Below are positions 55,179-64,000 of a DNA stretch of 64,000 nt, piece by piece. The notes under the pieces are model-generated. The model was not told the DNA's origin and did not search any database. It worked only from the letters and a program-made list of their open reading frames with translations. The first letter of the stretch is position 1, and each line of letters starts with the position of its first letter. Source of the DNA: a virus; IMG/VR virus record IMGVR_UViG_3300044712_001034, positions 1 through 64,000 of that record, one strand, 5' to 3'. A program made the position numbers and the translations under genes.

Positions 55179-56104
55179 TTATTTCGCAAACCCCATTAAG
55201 GGTGTCTATTATAGGTGGGGGAACTGATTTACCAGAATGGTTTGAGCATAATGAAGGTTGTGTTGTTGGATCATCAATAGATAAATATATTTATGTAATA
55301 GTAAATAATAGATTTGATGATAAGATTTCTGTTGGTTATTCTAAGCAAGAAACTGTAGATTCTGTAGAAGAAATTCAACACGATTTAGTTAGAGAAGCTG
55401 CGAAAGCTACAGGAATGACCAAAGGATTTGAAGTAAAAACTATGGCTGATGTTCCTTCACAAGGCTCTGGTTTAGGATCTTCTAGTGCTGTTTTAGTTGG
55501 GTTACTAAATGCTTTTTATCATTATCAGAATAATCCGAAAGAACACTCTCACTTAGCTTATCAAGCATTTTATATAGAGAGGTATGTTTTAGGTAGAAAT
55601 GCTGGAATGCAGGATCATATGTTCTCTTCTTTTGGTGGACAGCTTAGACTATCGTTTTCTAACGATCTTCCTTATCACGAACCTGTAAAACTTTCAGACG
55701 ATAACTTGTTTTTGCATTACACAGGTATAACTAGAAATGCTAATGATATTCTAAAAGAGCAAGCTTCTAGTATAGAAGGAAAAGAAGAGTTATATAAAAA
55801 GCTAACCAAATTAGCTAAAGAGTTTAATCAAGAACATATTTGTGATGTTCTTGGAAATGGTTGGGCAATAAAGAAACAACTAGCTGATGGTATTTCAAAT
55901 ACAGAAATAGAAAATATGATAAGCATCGCTGAATCAAGTGGAGCTATGGCATATAAAATTTTAGGTGCTGGTGGGGGAGGATTTCTTTTATCTTATGTTC
56001 CAAAGGATCTACAAGACCTATTCTTAGATAAGATGAAAGATTATAAACAACTCCCGTTTAGGTTTACAAATTATGGGACAAGGATTATTTACAATGGGAT
56101 ATAA
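55175..56104 (+). CDS. GHMP kinase, heptose 7-phosphate kinase-like (HddA type),309 aa
   Basis: PLRVSIIGGGTDLPEWF, PSQGSGLGSSSA (the GHMP ATP loop) and AGGGGFLLSYV match D-glycero-alpha-D-manno-heptose 7-phosphate kinases (HddA) closely. With the isomerase that follows, it implies GDP-heptose precursor synthesis. ATGA overlap with glf. Confidence 0.82.
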   Translation: MIISQTPLRVSIIGGGTDLPEWFEHNEGCVVGSSIDKYIYVIVNNRFDDKISVGYSKQETVDSVEEIQHDLVREAAKATGMTKGFEVKTMADVPSQGSGLGSSSAVLVGLLNAFYHYQNNPKEHSHLAYQAFYIERYVLGRNAGMQDHMFSSFGGQLRLSFSNDLPYHEPVKLSDDNLFLHYTGITRNANDILKEQASSIEGKEELYKKLTKLAKEFNQEHICDVLGNGWAIKKQLADGISNTEIENMISIAESSGAMAYKILGAGGGGFLLSYVPKDLQDLFLDKMKDYKQLPFRFTNYGTRIIYNGI

Positions 56105-56582
56105 TATTGCGTTTGATATTGACAATGTAGCTACTATGATAGCTAATTGCAGAGGTATAGTTTATACCTGTGGAAATGGTGGAAGCTCTTCAGCAGCATC
56201 ACATTTTACGCAGGATTTAATAAAAGCTTGTGGAATAAAATCTATCTGTATTACAGATAACGTTCCTTTTATTACTGCTACTGCAAATGATGATAGTTAT
56301 GATAATATCTTCAGAAATTTTATGGAGTTGTTTTGGACAGCGCAAGATCTACTAGTTCTTATTAGTGGTAGTGGTAATAGTGTAAATTTACTAAAAGTTA
56401 CTGAAGCTATGCGAGGTAAAGTAAAGACTATAGCTATTGTTGGTTTTGATGGGGGAGAATTAAAAAACATGGTTGATTATGTTATTCATGTTCCAATCTC
56501 AGATATGAGGAAAGCAGAAGACAAACATATTCAGGTTTTACATGAGATTATTGATAGGATTGGAGATGAACCCATTCGATAA
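56094..56582 (+). CDS. gmhA: Phosphoheptose isomerase, 162 aa
   Basis: Converts sedoheptulose 7-phosphate to D-glycero-D-manno-heptose 7-phosphate. SIS-domain motif CGNGGSSSAASHFTQDL (about 33-49) and ISGSGNSVN are seen. ATG 56094 with AAGGAT upstream is chosen; it overlaps the kinase gene by 11 nt. No hddC nucleotidyltransferase or phosphatase is present in the window. Confidence 0.88.
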   Translation: MGYNIAFDIDNVATMIANCRGIVYTCGNGGSSSAASHFTQDLIKACGIKSICITDNVPFITATANDDSYDNIFRNFMELFWTAQDLLVLISGSGNSVNLLKVTEAMRGKVKTIAIVGFDGGELKNMVDYVIHVPISDMRKAEDKHIQVLHEIIDRIGDEPIR

Positions 56583-57768
56583 ATTTTCAAAGATATTTTG
56601 CATCAATTTAGATAGGCGTGTAGATCGTTGGGAACAAGCTCAAAAAGAATTTGAAAAAGCTGGAATACTAGATAAAGTCGAAAGATTTTCAGCATACAAC
56701 CTTCCTTATGCTACAGCTAGAGGGAACCACCTAAGTCACGCCGCTTGTATAAAAAAAGCCAAAGAAAATAATTGCGAAAATGTTTTGATATTTGAAGATG
56801 ATGTTGAGTGGCTAAATGATCCGCTAATTTTGAAAAGGGTGGATTTACCTACTGATTGGGATCTTTTTTACCTTGGAATAAATATGGATAGATATAGTGC
56901 AACGCAAGTTAATTACCATCTAGCCAAGATAAATGGTGGGTATTCTACACACGCTTATGCAATCAATAAAACATTATTTGATACTCTTATAGAACTAAAT
57001 GAGGATACGAAGACCGTTCATAATGATGTTAGAATGGCTTATGAAATAATTCCAAATTATAATTGCTATGTATCTGTACCATTACTGGCGGGACAAAGAG
57101 ATTCTTACTCGGATATTCAAGGAAGAAGAATGGATTCTAATCAAGTGTTTTTAGAGAGGTTCGATCAACACCTTACAAGAAAGAAATTTAAAGTTGCTGA
57201 GCCTACATTTTGTACATTTGTAACCCCGACAATAGGTCGTAAAACATTACCAAGAACTGTGCAATCTTTTATAAATCAAACAGATTGGAGTTGGAAAGCT
57301 ATTGTTATGTTTGATGGTAGAGATATAAACTATGAGTGTGATAATGACCACGTTCTAATAACTAAATGTGAGCAACAAAACTCTGCTGGACTAACAAGAA
57401 ATGAAGCTATGAAGTTAGTAACTACTGATTGGATAGCATTTTGTGATGATGATGATTGGCTAGCTGAAGATTATTTAGTAACACTAAGACAATATGTAGA
57501 AAATAATGATGTAGTTATCTTTACTTATCGTGATGTCAAGACAGGTAATACTCAACCTCCTGTTTATATAAATGACATAATTAGTTGTAATGTTGGAATT
57601 AGCTTTGCTGTAAGAACGGATTTTGTTATAAAGAATAATATACAATTTCCAAAGGGCGCAATTGAGGATTTTGCATTTCTCGATGCTTGTAGAAATGCAG
57701 GAGCAAGATATGTTCTCACTCACCAAATTAAATATTTAGTGGGTGGGATCGGAGGTAATCAATTATGA
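56566..57768 (+). CDS. Two-domain glycosyltransferase, GT25-like plus GT2-like, 400 aa
   Basis: ATG 56566 with GGATTGGAG upstream. N-terminal domain (1-200) has CINLDRRVDRWE and FEDDVEWL of the LPS GT25 family. The C-terminal domain (about 215-395) has FVTPTIGRKT and FCDDDDWL of GT2 transferases. The fusion suggests two consecutive sugar transfers. Overlaps gmhA by 17 nt. Confidence 0.78.
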   Translation: MNPFDKFSKIFCINLDRRVDRWEQAQKEFEKAGILDKVERFSAYNLPYATARGNHLSHAACIKKAKENNCENVLIFEDDVEWLNDPLILKRVDLPTDWDLFYLGINMDRYSATQVNYHLAKINGGYSTHAYAINKTLFDTLIELNEDTKTVHNDVRMAYEIIPNYNCYVSVPLLAGQRDSYSDIQGRRMDSNQVFLERFDQHLTRKKFKVAEPTFCTFVTPTIGRKTLPRTVQSFINQTDWSWKAIVMFDGRDINYECDNDHVLITKCEQQNSAGLTRNEAMKLVTTDWIAFCDDDDWLAEDYLVTLRQYVENNDVVIFTYRDVKTGNTQPPVYINDIISCNVGISFAVRTDFVIKNNIQFPKGAIEDFAFLDACRNAGARYVLTHQIKYLVGGIGGNQL

Positions 57769-58415
57769 CAATAACACTCTGCATCCCCACGCTTTCTCGA
57801 TACGATCTTTTGAAGAGATGCTTAGAGTCTGCTGAAGCCGGTATTATAAAACCAGACAGATATTTAGTAATAGACAATGGTGGAAGTTTAGATTTAAAAT
57901 TACCAAAATTAGAAGTTGTAAAATTTGGTTATAACTTAGGTGTGGCTAAAAGCTGGAATTACTTTATTAATTATACGGAAGAAGTAAGAGTTATTTGTAA
58001 TGATGATATTTTCTTTCATCCAGAAACACTAAGAAATCTTTTAGCAGAGTATGAAGGAAATCAAATAACTTGTACTAGGGATTTAGAAGCTAGCTCCTTT
58101 TCTTTATTTACTATTGGAGATGAGTTAGTAAATACTGTTGGATTATTTGATGAATCCATTTCTCCTGGTTATGCTTACTTTGAAGATAATGACTATGCTT
58201 ATAGAATGGAGCTTCTAGGTTATCAAATCCACAGAGTACATAACTGCTCTTGTGGTCATTTTGGAAGCGCTACCCTAAAGAACTATTCTTCTAGAGAAAT
58301 GGAAGATCATCATAATAAATTTAGAATTGCACAAAATAATTATCAAAAAAAGTGGGGTGGATTACCTGGAAAGGAAGAATATAAAACACCTTACAACGGA
58401 GTAAATAATGAGTAA
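57765..58415 (+). CDS. Family 2 glycosyltransferase, 216 aa
   Basis: CIPTLSRYDLLKRCLES start, VIDNGG, CNDDIFF (DxD-type) and an ED motif (YFEDNDYAY) near residue 145 mark a GT2 enzyme. ATGA overlap with the fused transferase. Last gene of the sugar island. Confidence 0.82.
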   Translation: MTITLCIPTLSRYDLLKRCLESAEAGIIKPDRYLVIDNGGSLDLKLPKLEVVKFGYNLGVAKSWNYFINYTEEVRVICNDDIFFHPETLRNLLAEYEGNQITCTRDLEASSFSLFTIGDELVNTVGLFDESISPGYAYFEDNDYAYRMELLGYQIHRVHNCSCGHFGSATLKNYSSREMEDHHNKFRIAQNNYQKKWGGLPGKEEYKTPYNGVNNE

Positions 58416-58692
58416 ACAATTAAGTGGACAGACTACAGTAACTACTGCTGGAACTGCTGTAGTTTTAGGTACTGGCGTTATTAATGACGCACTAATCGTA
58501 AAAGCTTTTGCAACTAATAGTGGACTAATCTATGTTGGAAACGATGGAGTTAACGATGTAACTAGTACAAACGGATTCGTATTATCAGCAGGTAATGAAG
58601 TTAGATTTGAATTAGTTGGCAGACTCGAAGACATTTATGTTGATTCTTCAGTCAATGGACAAAAAGTAAGCTGGATAGTTCTTAACGTATAA
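58408..58692 (+). CDS. Putative virion structural/decoration protein, 94 aa
   Basis: Thr/Val/Gly-rich, all-beta protein with YVGNDGVNDV and an STNGFVLSAG segment, a pattern I associate with small phage virion proteins. Position just before the lysin and terminase supports this, but no experimental or family evidence is available here. Confidence 0.45.
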   Translation: MSKQLSGQTTVTTAGTAVVLGTGVINDALIVKAFATNSGLIYVGNDGVNDVTSTNGFVLSAGNEVRFELVGRLEDIYVDSSVNGQKVSWIVLNV

Positions 58693-58701
58693 AGGAGACT
58701 T

Positions 58702-59754
58702 ATGACTAAATATCTTGATACCTGGACCAGAGATGCTAAGGTTGGTAAGCTAAACCTAATTGATCGCTATAATCTATGGCGAATGAAAGAAGAGCCTACC
58801 CTAATTGGTACTCTTGATCCAACGACTTTAGCCAGACAAATTGATATTTCACATTGGCAAGGTGATGTTGATATTGCCAAGATGAAAGCAGAAGGAGACA
58901 TTTCAATGGTGTTTCCAAAAGCTTCGGATGGCAAACAAGTACAAGCTGGTGATCCAACTTATGCTAATAACTATGTTGATGATTGGCTTTATCGTAATGT
59001 GCAGAAATGCTACGATGCTAAAATAGCTTGTGGACCCTACCATTATGTACAACCATTTTTTCCAGATTACACTCTAGAAGGTATTGTAGCTTGGAACATG
59101 AAAACTCTTCACGCAGCTTTAGACCCACTAACTCCAAAGAAAAGCTATCATGCAATTGTTCTTGATGTTGAAGAAGCTACTGGTACAGAACCAAATCGAA
59201 GTGATGTTGTACTAAAGATGATGGAAGCTATTGCGGCTGATCCAAAGATGTCGCAAGTTCCTGTAATTGTTTATTCCTCAATGAGTATGTACAACTCTTA
59301 TTATCCAAAACTTAGGGACCAGTTGTCTTTCCCCGGAGCTAATAAAAACTTATGGATGGCTCAATGGGTTTACAATACTGTAACTAATACAACTTGGGCT
59401 AATGTTGTTTCTACTATTATGCCTTCTATTAGTATGAAAGTTCTTACTCCCGGTTTTGCAACTTGGAAGTTTCTACAATGGAGTTCTTCACTAATTCTTC
59501 CCGGTGGAAGTGGGAGAACTGATGTTAATTTCTACAATGGAACTAAAGCAGCCTTATATTCTTGGCTAGGATTTGATCCCGGTACTGTAGTTCCACCTCC
59601 CCCACCCCCACCAGCTACAGATCTAACAGCTAGAGTAGTAGCACTAGAAACTAAAGTAGCGGAACAGGAAACAAAACTCACCGCACTAACAACTAAGGTA
59701 GACGCAGGACATACACACTCTGTTACTATCCCAGTTGTAACTACATCTAAGTAA
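58702..59754 (+). CDS. GH25 muramidase lysin with collar-like tail, 350 aa
   Basis: Hydrolyses peptidoglycan. DISHWQGDVDI (48-58), GPYHYVQP, VLDVEEA, LWMAQW and RTDVNFYNG are GH25 family motifs. A poly-Pro linker (about 300) leads to a short coiled coil and an HTHSVT end typical of phage tail-collar proteins, so it may be a virion-bound lysin. There is no Sec signal peptide. Confidence 0.9.
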   Translation: MTKYLDTWTRDAKVGKLNLIDRYNLWRMKEEPTLIGTLDPTTLARQIDISHWQGDVDIAKMKAEGDISMVFPKASDGKQVQAGDPTYANNYVDDWLYRNVQKCYDAKIACGPYHYVQPFFPDYTLEGIVAWNMKTLHAALDPLTPKKSYHAIVLDVEEATGTEPNRSDVVLKMMEAIAADPKMSQVPVIVYSSMSMYNSYYPKLRDQLSFPGANKNLWMAQWVYNTVTNTTWANVVSTIMPSISMKVLTPGFATWKFLQWSSSLILPGGSGRTDVNFYNGTKAALYSWLGFDPGTVVPPPPPPPATDLTARVVALETKVAEQETKLTALTTKVDAGHTHSVTIPVVTTSK

Positions 59755-59761
59755 TAAATAT

Positions 59762-59783
59762 GGGAGGGATTAAAATCCCTCCC
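59762..59783 (+). promoter_or_regulatory. Stable hairpin in the terminase leader
   Basis: GGGAGGGAT and ATCCCTCCC form a perfect 9-bp stem with a TAAA loop, directly followed by the AAAGGA ribosome-binding site of the terminase gene. No T-run, so not a terminator; it may control translation or be a processing site. Confidence 0.6.
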
Positions 59784-59794
59784 AAAGGATACTC

Positions 59795-61351
59795 ATGGCA
59801 ATCATAGAAAAAATATATGGACCAGAGGATTTAGCATTATACGAAATACTAAGAAATCCCTGTCTTTGCACAGAGTTTATAGAAAACTTTGATAAACAAA
59901 AATACGAAGAAGAGTTCGAACTTACTTGGTATCAGAAAGAATTGATGGGAGATTTTAATTCTTATGTGTCAGTTGTAGCTGGTCGTAGTGCTGGTAAAAC
60001 TGTATCTTTAGTTTCTATAATTCGCTGGATTTTAGTATATAATGTTTTCCCCTCCGATTATATTATTTATTTAGTACCATCTAAAGTACATCTTGAACCT
60101 GTGTGGTCCGGATTAATAAGAACATTTAGATCTAATACTTTTCTAAAACATTTTATACAACCTAATGCAGGTATCAATAGTAGTGATTTTAAGATTACAT
60201 TATTGAACCAAGCAGTATTAATGTGCCGTATCGCAGGTCAAACTGGTACTGGTGTTTCTGTTATTGGTTTGCACACACCATTCTTTATTGTTGATGAAAG
60301 CGGTTATCAACCTTGGGGATCTTGGATAGAACTACAACCTACAGTAAATACATTTACTTCCGGGTTTAGACTTATGGTTTCTGGCGTTCCAGATGGTAGA
60401 CGAGAGAACTCAGTTTGTTATCATTGTGATAGAGAGAACTCTAACTATTCTAAACATAGAATTAGTTCTGATATGAACCCCAGGTTAGCAGAAGCAGATA
60501 AGCAGAGAGCTATAGAACAGTATGGGGGAGAAGATAGTGATGACTTTACCCACTTGTGGAAAGCTCAACATGGTAAGCCTGTATTTGCTTTGTTTGATAG
60601 AACTTCGTTTAGTATTGGATCGGACCCAGTTTATAAACTAATTCTAAATGGTTTACAACTAGAAGACAATCTAAATGAAATTGTTTCTAGAATTACAGTC
60701 TTCCCGCCAATCCCAAATAAGAGTGATAAAGTAATACTTGGAGTGGACTTAGGTTATACAGAACCAACAGCTATTATAATTCTATATTTAGAAAATTCTG
60801 GAAGGCTTAGATTTCACGGAAGAATTAGATTAGATAAAGTTTCTTATCCAGTTCAGAAAAGCTTCATAGATGCTTTGGATACCAAATACAATCCTATTAT
60901 TATTGGAGTTGATGCTGGTGGAGTAGGCAAACCAGTAGTTATGGACCTTTTGGAGCATCAAGACTTCATGCACAAAAACTATTCAAAAAGAGTAGTTCCA
61001 ATAGATTTCTCTACTTCACTTGTTATAGGTATAGATGGTAATGGCGAAGAAATTAAATCTAAGACAAAACCATTTGCTACTTCAGTTTTACAGGATTATG
61101 CTAATAATCATAAGCTAGTATTCTCCCATACAGACTTAGAATTAGTTACAGAACTAGAAAGAATGACTTATACTAAAACTCCTACGGGAGATATTGTGTA
61201 TAGAACTGTTACTAATAAGGGTGGAAAAAGAGGTGAAGACCACTTTACTTCTGCTTTACTTTGTGCTGTATTAGCTTATTATTTGAAAAATGATTTTATG
61301 ACTTATAAATCTCAAAAGAAAACGCTGGCTAGTCCAGGTTGGTTTGGATAA
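59795..61351 (+). CDS. Terminase large subunit, 518 aa
   Basis: ATP-driven DNA translocase and nuclease of packaging. Walker A AGRSAGKT (62-69), Walker B FFIVDESG, and a C-terminal RNase H-like nuclease (GVDLGYTEP, VDAGGVGK, EDHFTSALL). The length fits the family. It stands directly before the portal gene in the standard packaging order. Confidence 0.95.
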   Translation: MAIIEKIYGPEDLALYEILRNPCLCTEFIENFDKQKYEEEFELTWYQKELMGDFNSYVSVVAGRSAGKTVSLVSIIRWILVYNVFPSDYIIYLVPSKVHLEPVWSGLIRTFRSNTFLKHFIQPNAGINSSDFKITLLNQAVLMCRIAGQTGTGVSVIGLHTPFFIVDESGYQPWGSWIELQPTVNTFTSGFRLMVSGVPDGRRENSVCYHCDRENSNYSKHRISSDMNPRLAEADKQRAIEQYGGEDSDDFTHLWKAQHGKPVFALFDRTSFSIGSDPVYKLILNGLQLEDNLNEIVSRITVFPPIPNKSDKVILGVDLGYTEPTAIIILYLENSGRLRFHGRIRLDKVSYPVQKSFIDALDTKYNPIIIGVDAGGVGKPVVMDLLEHQDFMHKNYSKRVVPIDFSTSLVIGIDGNGEEIKSKTKPFATSVLQDYANNHKLVFSHTDLELVTELERMTYTKTPTGDIVYRTVTNKGGKRGEDHFTSALLCAVLAYYLKNDFMTYKSQKKTLASPGWFG

Positions 61352-61356
61352 AAAAT

Positions 61357-62922
61357 ATGGAAATTACCGTACAAGACGCAACAAAAGAAGATCTAATAGC
61401 TTCGGAACAATTTAATAAACTAGCTTCCGCATCTATTAATACGTTAGGAGGTTCTACGAGTTCTAATCCCTGGACAGCTTCAGATGTTGATAAATTAGAA
61501 CTCAATACGGACGACTATCATAAGATAGTTAAAGCGTGCAGATTCTTCTACAAAAAAGACCCTCTGGTTTCCTCTACAATAAATAAACTTGTAGAGGTAG
61601 GTATTAATAGACTTATGTTTAGTAAGAATGGTCTTACTGAAAATGAATATAAAATCTTTTTAGGTCTTAGGGAAAAGTTAGAAGAGTTTGCGGAGAGCAT
61701 GGCTTTAGAGTATTTAATTTCTGGATTAGTAGTTCCAGAAATCCAATTCGGGAGATTAAATAAAGAACAAATTAAAAATCTAGGTATCTATGGGCTAAAG
61801 AAATATGATAGTCTAATGTTACCTGCTACTATGTATATCAGAGATCCAGCTACTATAGAAATAAAAGTAAATCCATTTTCTGATAGTCCTAGTTACTTTT
61901 TACTTGTTCCTCCTGAAGTTGTTGACTTCATTCTAAATGAGGGAAGATATGGTGATGGTACTTATGATAGAGTTGCTTATCAAAAGCTACTAGCATTATA
62001 TCCTGAGTTTGTTTTAGCGATAAAGCAAGGGGTCAGAAAATTCCTCATTGAGAAAGATACCGATCTTATTATAAGACGCAAAGTTCAAACAGATGGTCCT
62101 ACGCCAACTCCTTATCTATCCGCAGCTTTGGAATCTTTAAAGCATAAACGTAACTTACGTAGAATGGATTATGCTATTGCCTCTAGAGTAATTGGAGCTA
62201 TTCAATTATTCAAGCTAGGTGATAAAGATTTCCCAGTAACAGAAGATGATAAGGATGCTCAGTTTGGAGCGATCAAGGATCAGATGCTTTGGCGAGATTA
62301 TTCTGGAAAAGATATAGAAAGAATTTTCCAATTGTTTGCTAACCATACTTTACAAATCGAATGGGTTGTTCCAGATACACAAGCCATGCTAGATGAACAG
62401 AAGTATATTAGCGTAAACCAAGATATTATTTATGCTTTAGGATTTCCAAGAATTCTAATTACAGGCGAGTCCGAAAAGACAGGAACATCAGATCCACAGT
62501 ACGCTATGATGTCGCCAGCTAAAACAATGGAAAACTTTAGACGAAAGATTATTAAAGTTATTCAATCCATAGTTAGAAGAGTTGCTGAAGAAAATAGCAT
62601 AAAAAGTGTTCCAGAAGTAAAGTTTAAACCACTCACACTATTCGATCATGCTACACTTCTAAAGAGCTTAGCCGATCTTTATGGTGGTGCTAATATTTCT
62701 AGATCTACTTATGCTGAAGAATTAGGATACGATTGGAATGATGAAACTGAACAAAGAAAGATTGAAAAAGATAAGCTCGAATCTCTTGGGTTGGATGAGT
62801 TTGCTCCTAAACCCTTTAGTAATCAGCCCGGTCAGGGTCCAGCAGGAAGTGGTAAAACAACCACGGAAAAGAAGCCATCTGATGTAAATAACACCAGTAA
62901 CAATAAAAATGGGTCTAATTAG
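61357..62922 (+). CDS. Portal protein, 521 aa
   Basis: ATG 61357 is used; the in-frame start at 61339 lies in the terminase gene. Typical portal layout: helix-rich core, SxALESLKHKRNLRR and YALGFPRILIT sequence features, and a low-complexity Gly/Ser/Asn C-terminus. It forms the dodecameric vertex through which DNA is packaged. Confidence 0.82.
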   Translation: MEITVQDATKEDLIASEQFNKLASASINTLGGSTSSNPWTASDVDKLELNTDDYHKIVKACRFFYKKDPLVSSTINKLVEVGINRLMFSKNGLTENEYKIFLGLREKLEEFAESMALEYLISGLVVPEIQFGRLNKEQIKNLGIYGLKKYDSLMLPATMYIRDPATIEIKVNPFSDSPSYFLLVPPEVVDFILNEGRYGDGTYDRVAYQKLLALYPEFVLAIKQGVRKFLIEKDTDLIIRRKVQTDGPTPTPYLSAALESLKHKRNLRRMDYAIASRVIGAIQLFKLGDKDFPVTEDDKDAQFGAIKDQMLWRDYSGKDIERIFQLFANHTLQIEWVVPDTQAMLDEQKYISVNQDIIYALGFPRILITGESEKTGTSDPQYAMMSPAKTMENFRRKIIKVIQSIVRRVAEENSIKSVPEVKFKPLTLFDHATLLKSLADLYGGANISRSTYAEELGYDWNDETEQRKIEKDKLESLGLDEFAPKPFSNQPGQGPAGSGKTTTEKKPSDVNNTSNNKNGSN

Positions 62923-62954
62923 TGGTTATATCAATGTCAAAATATAAAAATATG

Positions 62955-62976
62955 TTATACTATAAGTATAGTATAA
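62955..62976. repeat. Perfect palindrome in the prohead gene leader
   Basis: TTATACTATA-AG-TATAGTATAA. It overlaps TATAAT-like sequence and ends 22 nt before the start at 62998. It may be an operator for a repressor-like protein or a structured leader. Confidence 0.6.
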
Positions 62977-62997
62977 TAAATATATTAATGAGGAATT

Positions 62998-63945
62998 ATG
63001 GAACAAAACTTTGAAATAAAGGAATTTCAATTTATTGATGGCGAGGAAGATGAAGCTTTTGCTTCTATAACTCTAAATCCTACATTTCGTTGGTGCAAAT
63101 TTATTTTAACAGACGACCAACCAAATGTAAATAAAGAAAGAATTCCACTAGAAGAATTTGATAACCTAATCAAAAGCGGAGTTAATGCTCCGATTAAAAT
63201 GGCTGCCAAAGAAATAAAACCCGGTCATGCTGAATCTTTTCCACTAGGAGTTATTACTGCTCTAACGAAAGAAAACAACTATATAAAAGGTTTAGCTGCA
63301 CTATGGTCTAGAGAGCGTCCCGAAGATGTTCAGATGATTAAAGAACTTTATGATAAAGGAACCCCACTTAATTTATCATGGGAAGTGCTTTACGCATCCA
63401 AAGATGAAGAACCAGATGGTGTAATTGCTTTACGTGATACTGCTCTGCGTGCAACTACATTCGTTGGTATGCCAGCGTATGCTGGTAGGACTCCTATTCT
63501 AGCCGTAGCTTCTGCCGAAAATGATATGGAGGAAAATAAGTTGGATGAACTTGAAACCCTAAAAGCAAAGGTAGCTGAGCTAGAACTTGCACTCTCCGCT
63601 AAAGATACTGAGATTGAACAGCTAAAATCAGAAAATCAGTCTCTTGCTTCTTTCAAAGAAGAGGTTGAATTAGCAAAAGAAAAGGAAAGCAAATTCGCAG
63701 CTATCAAAGCAAAATTCGTTGATTCTGGTTTAGTCAGAAGTGATGAATATTTTGATACTAATAAAGAAAGACTTCTAGCACTTGATGATGGATCACTAGA
63801 TTTTATGATCCAAGATCTAATTAGTTTTTCTGCTGAATTAGCAACTGCATCAGAAAAGAAATCTGATGCTCTACCTATTATAAACAAAACTAGTACTTCC
63901 GTTGATCCTAAAGAACTCGGAAGACGACTTCGCAATAGTAAATAA
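62998..63945 (+). CDS. Prohead protease/scaffold fusion, 315 aa
   Basis: GAGGAA precedes the ATG. The N-terminal ~175 residues resemble phage prohead maturation proteases (XkdF-like; PLGVITALTKEN, ALRDTALRATTFVG). The following coiled-coil region (180-235) and helical end resemble scaffolding proteins. Such a fused protease-scaffold organises capsid assembly and is then cleaved. Located between portal and the next gene, probably the major capsid protein. Confidence 0.7.
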   Translation: MEQNFEIKEFQFIDGEEDEAFASITLNPTFRWCKFILTDDQPNVNKERIPLEEFDNLIKSGVNAPIKMAAKEIKPGHAESFPLGVITALTKENNYIKGLAALWSRERPEDVQMIKELYDKGTPLNLSWEVLYASKDEEPDGVIALRDTALRATTFVGMPAYAGRTPILAVASAENDMEENKLDELETLKAKVAELELALSAKDTEIEQLKSENQSLASFKEEVELAKEKESKFAAIKAKFVDSGLVRSDEYFDTNKERLLALDDGSLDFMIQDLISFSAELATASEKKSDALPIINKTSTSVDPKELGRRLRNSK

Positions 63946-63962
63946 TTGAGGATAAAATAACA

Positions 63963-64000
63963 ATGGAAATTAATAAAGTTATTGGTGATATTTTAGGTGT
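63963..64000 (+). CDS. Start of next gene, probably major capsid (truncated)
   Basis: ATG with GAGGAT upstream; only about 12 codons (MEINKVIGDILG) are in the window. By position after the protease/scaffold it should be the major capsid protein. Confidence 0.5.
   Translation, partial: MEINKVIGDILG

Noticed and set aside
1-64000. Alternative genetic code
   Set aside because: Genes end at TAA, TAG and TGA alike and recognised proteins read through cleanly in the standard code.

Overview
The window is part of the genome of a large, AT-rich, tailed double-stranded DNA bacteriophage. A terminase large subunit, portal, prohead protease/scaffold, GH25 lysin, phage-type replication genes and a dense tRNA array all lie on one contig, and no ribosomal or central-metabolism genes are present. 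Coding is compact, with many ATGA/TAATG overlaps and many genes under 60 codons. Genes read in the standard bacterial code, mostly with AAGGAG-type Shine-Dalgarno sites. Nothing identifies the host reliably. Near-consensus sigma-70-type promoters and secreted or lipidated small proteins show only that it is bacterial.

Layout. (1) 17-574 (-): one unknown gene, then a ~700-nt structured non-coding stretch (594-1290). (2) 1291-21877 (+): small accessory genes. The first 8.5 kb is punctuated by ten near-identical terminator/TATTTAA modules. Within 8544-16204 lies an island with two COOH-NH2 (amido)ligases, two glutamine amidotransferases, an ATP-grasp ligase, a RuvB-like ATPase and a possible acetyltransferase. 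Three tandem paralogues of an unrecognised family follow it. (3) 21897-21928: a bidirectional terminator separating converging units. (4) 22010-47063 (-): DNA metabolism. Nucleotide genes are an intein-containing class II ribonucleotide reductase, dUTPase, a deoxyribosyltransferase-like protein, a HAD nucleotidase, a divergent ThyX, a deaminase and a dNMP kinase. Replication and recombination genes are TOPRIM primase, exonuclease, Cas4/RecB-like nuclease, a resolvase-like nuclease, DnaB helicase, a gp32-like SSB, RecA, DNA polymerase A and RNase H. A DNA methyltransferase, about a dozen tiny zinc-ribbon proteins, and 14 tRNAs with two extra structured RNA candidates complete the block. (5) 47064-47437: a divergent control region with strong promoters firing both ways. 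(6) 47438-64000 (+): a thioredoxin-fold protein, a C5 cytosine methyltransferase and a possible small terminase. A sugar/glycosyltransferase island follows (fucosyltransferase-like, UDP-galactopyranose mutase, heptose kinase, heptose isomerase, several GT-A enzymes, three methyltransferases), then lysin, terminase, portal, protease/scaffold and the start of the next, probably capsid, gene.

Inferred working: the minus-strand block makes dNTPs and replicates DNA, with its own tRNAs and strong promoters. The plus-strand right block builds, and perhaps glycosylates, the virion. The left plus-strand block is an accessory arsenal whose centrepiece is the amidoligase island, predicted to make or attach an amide- or peptide-linked modification of unknown target.
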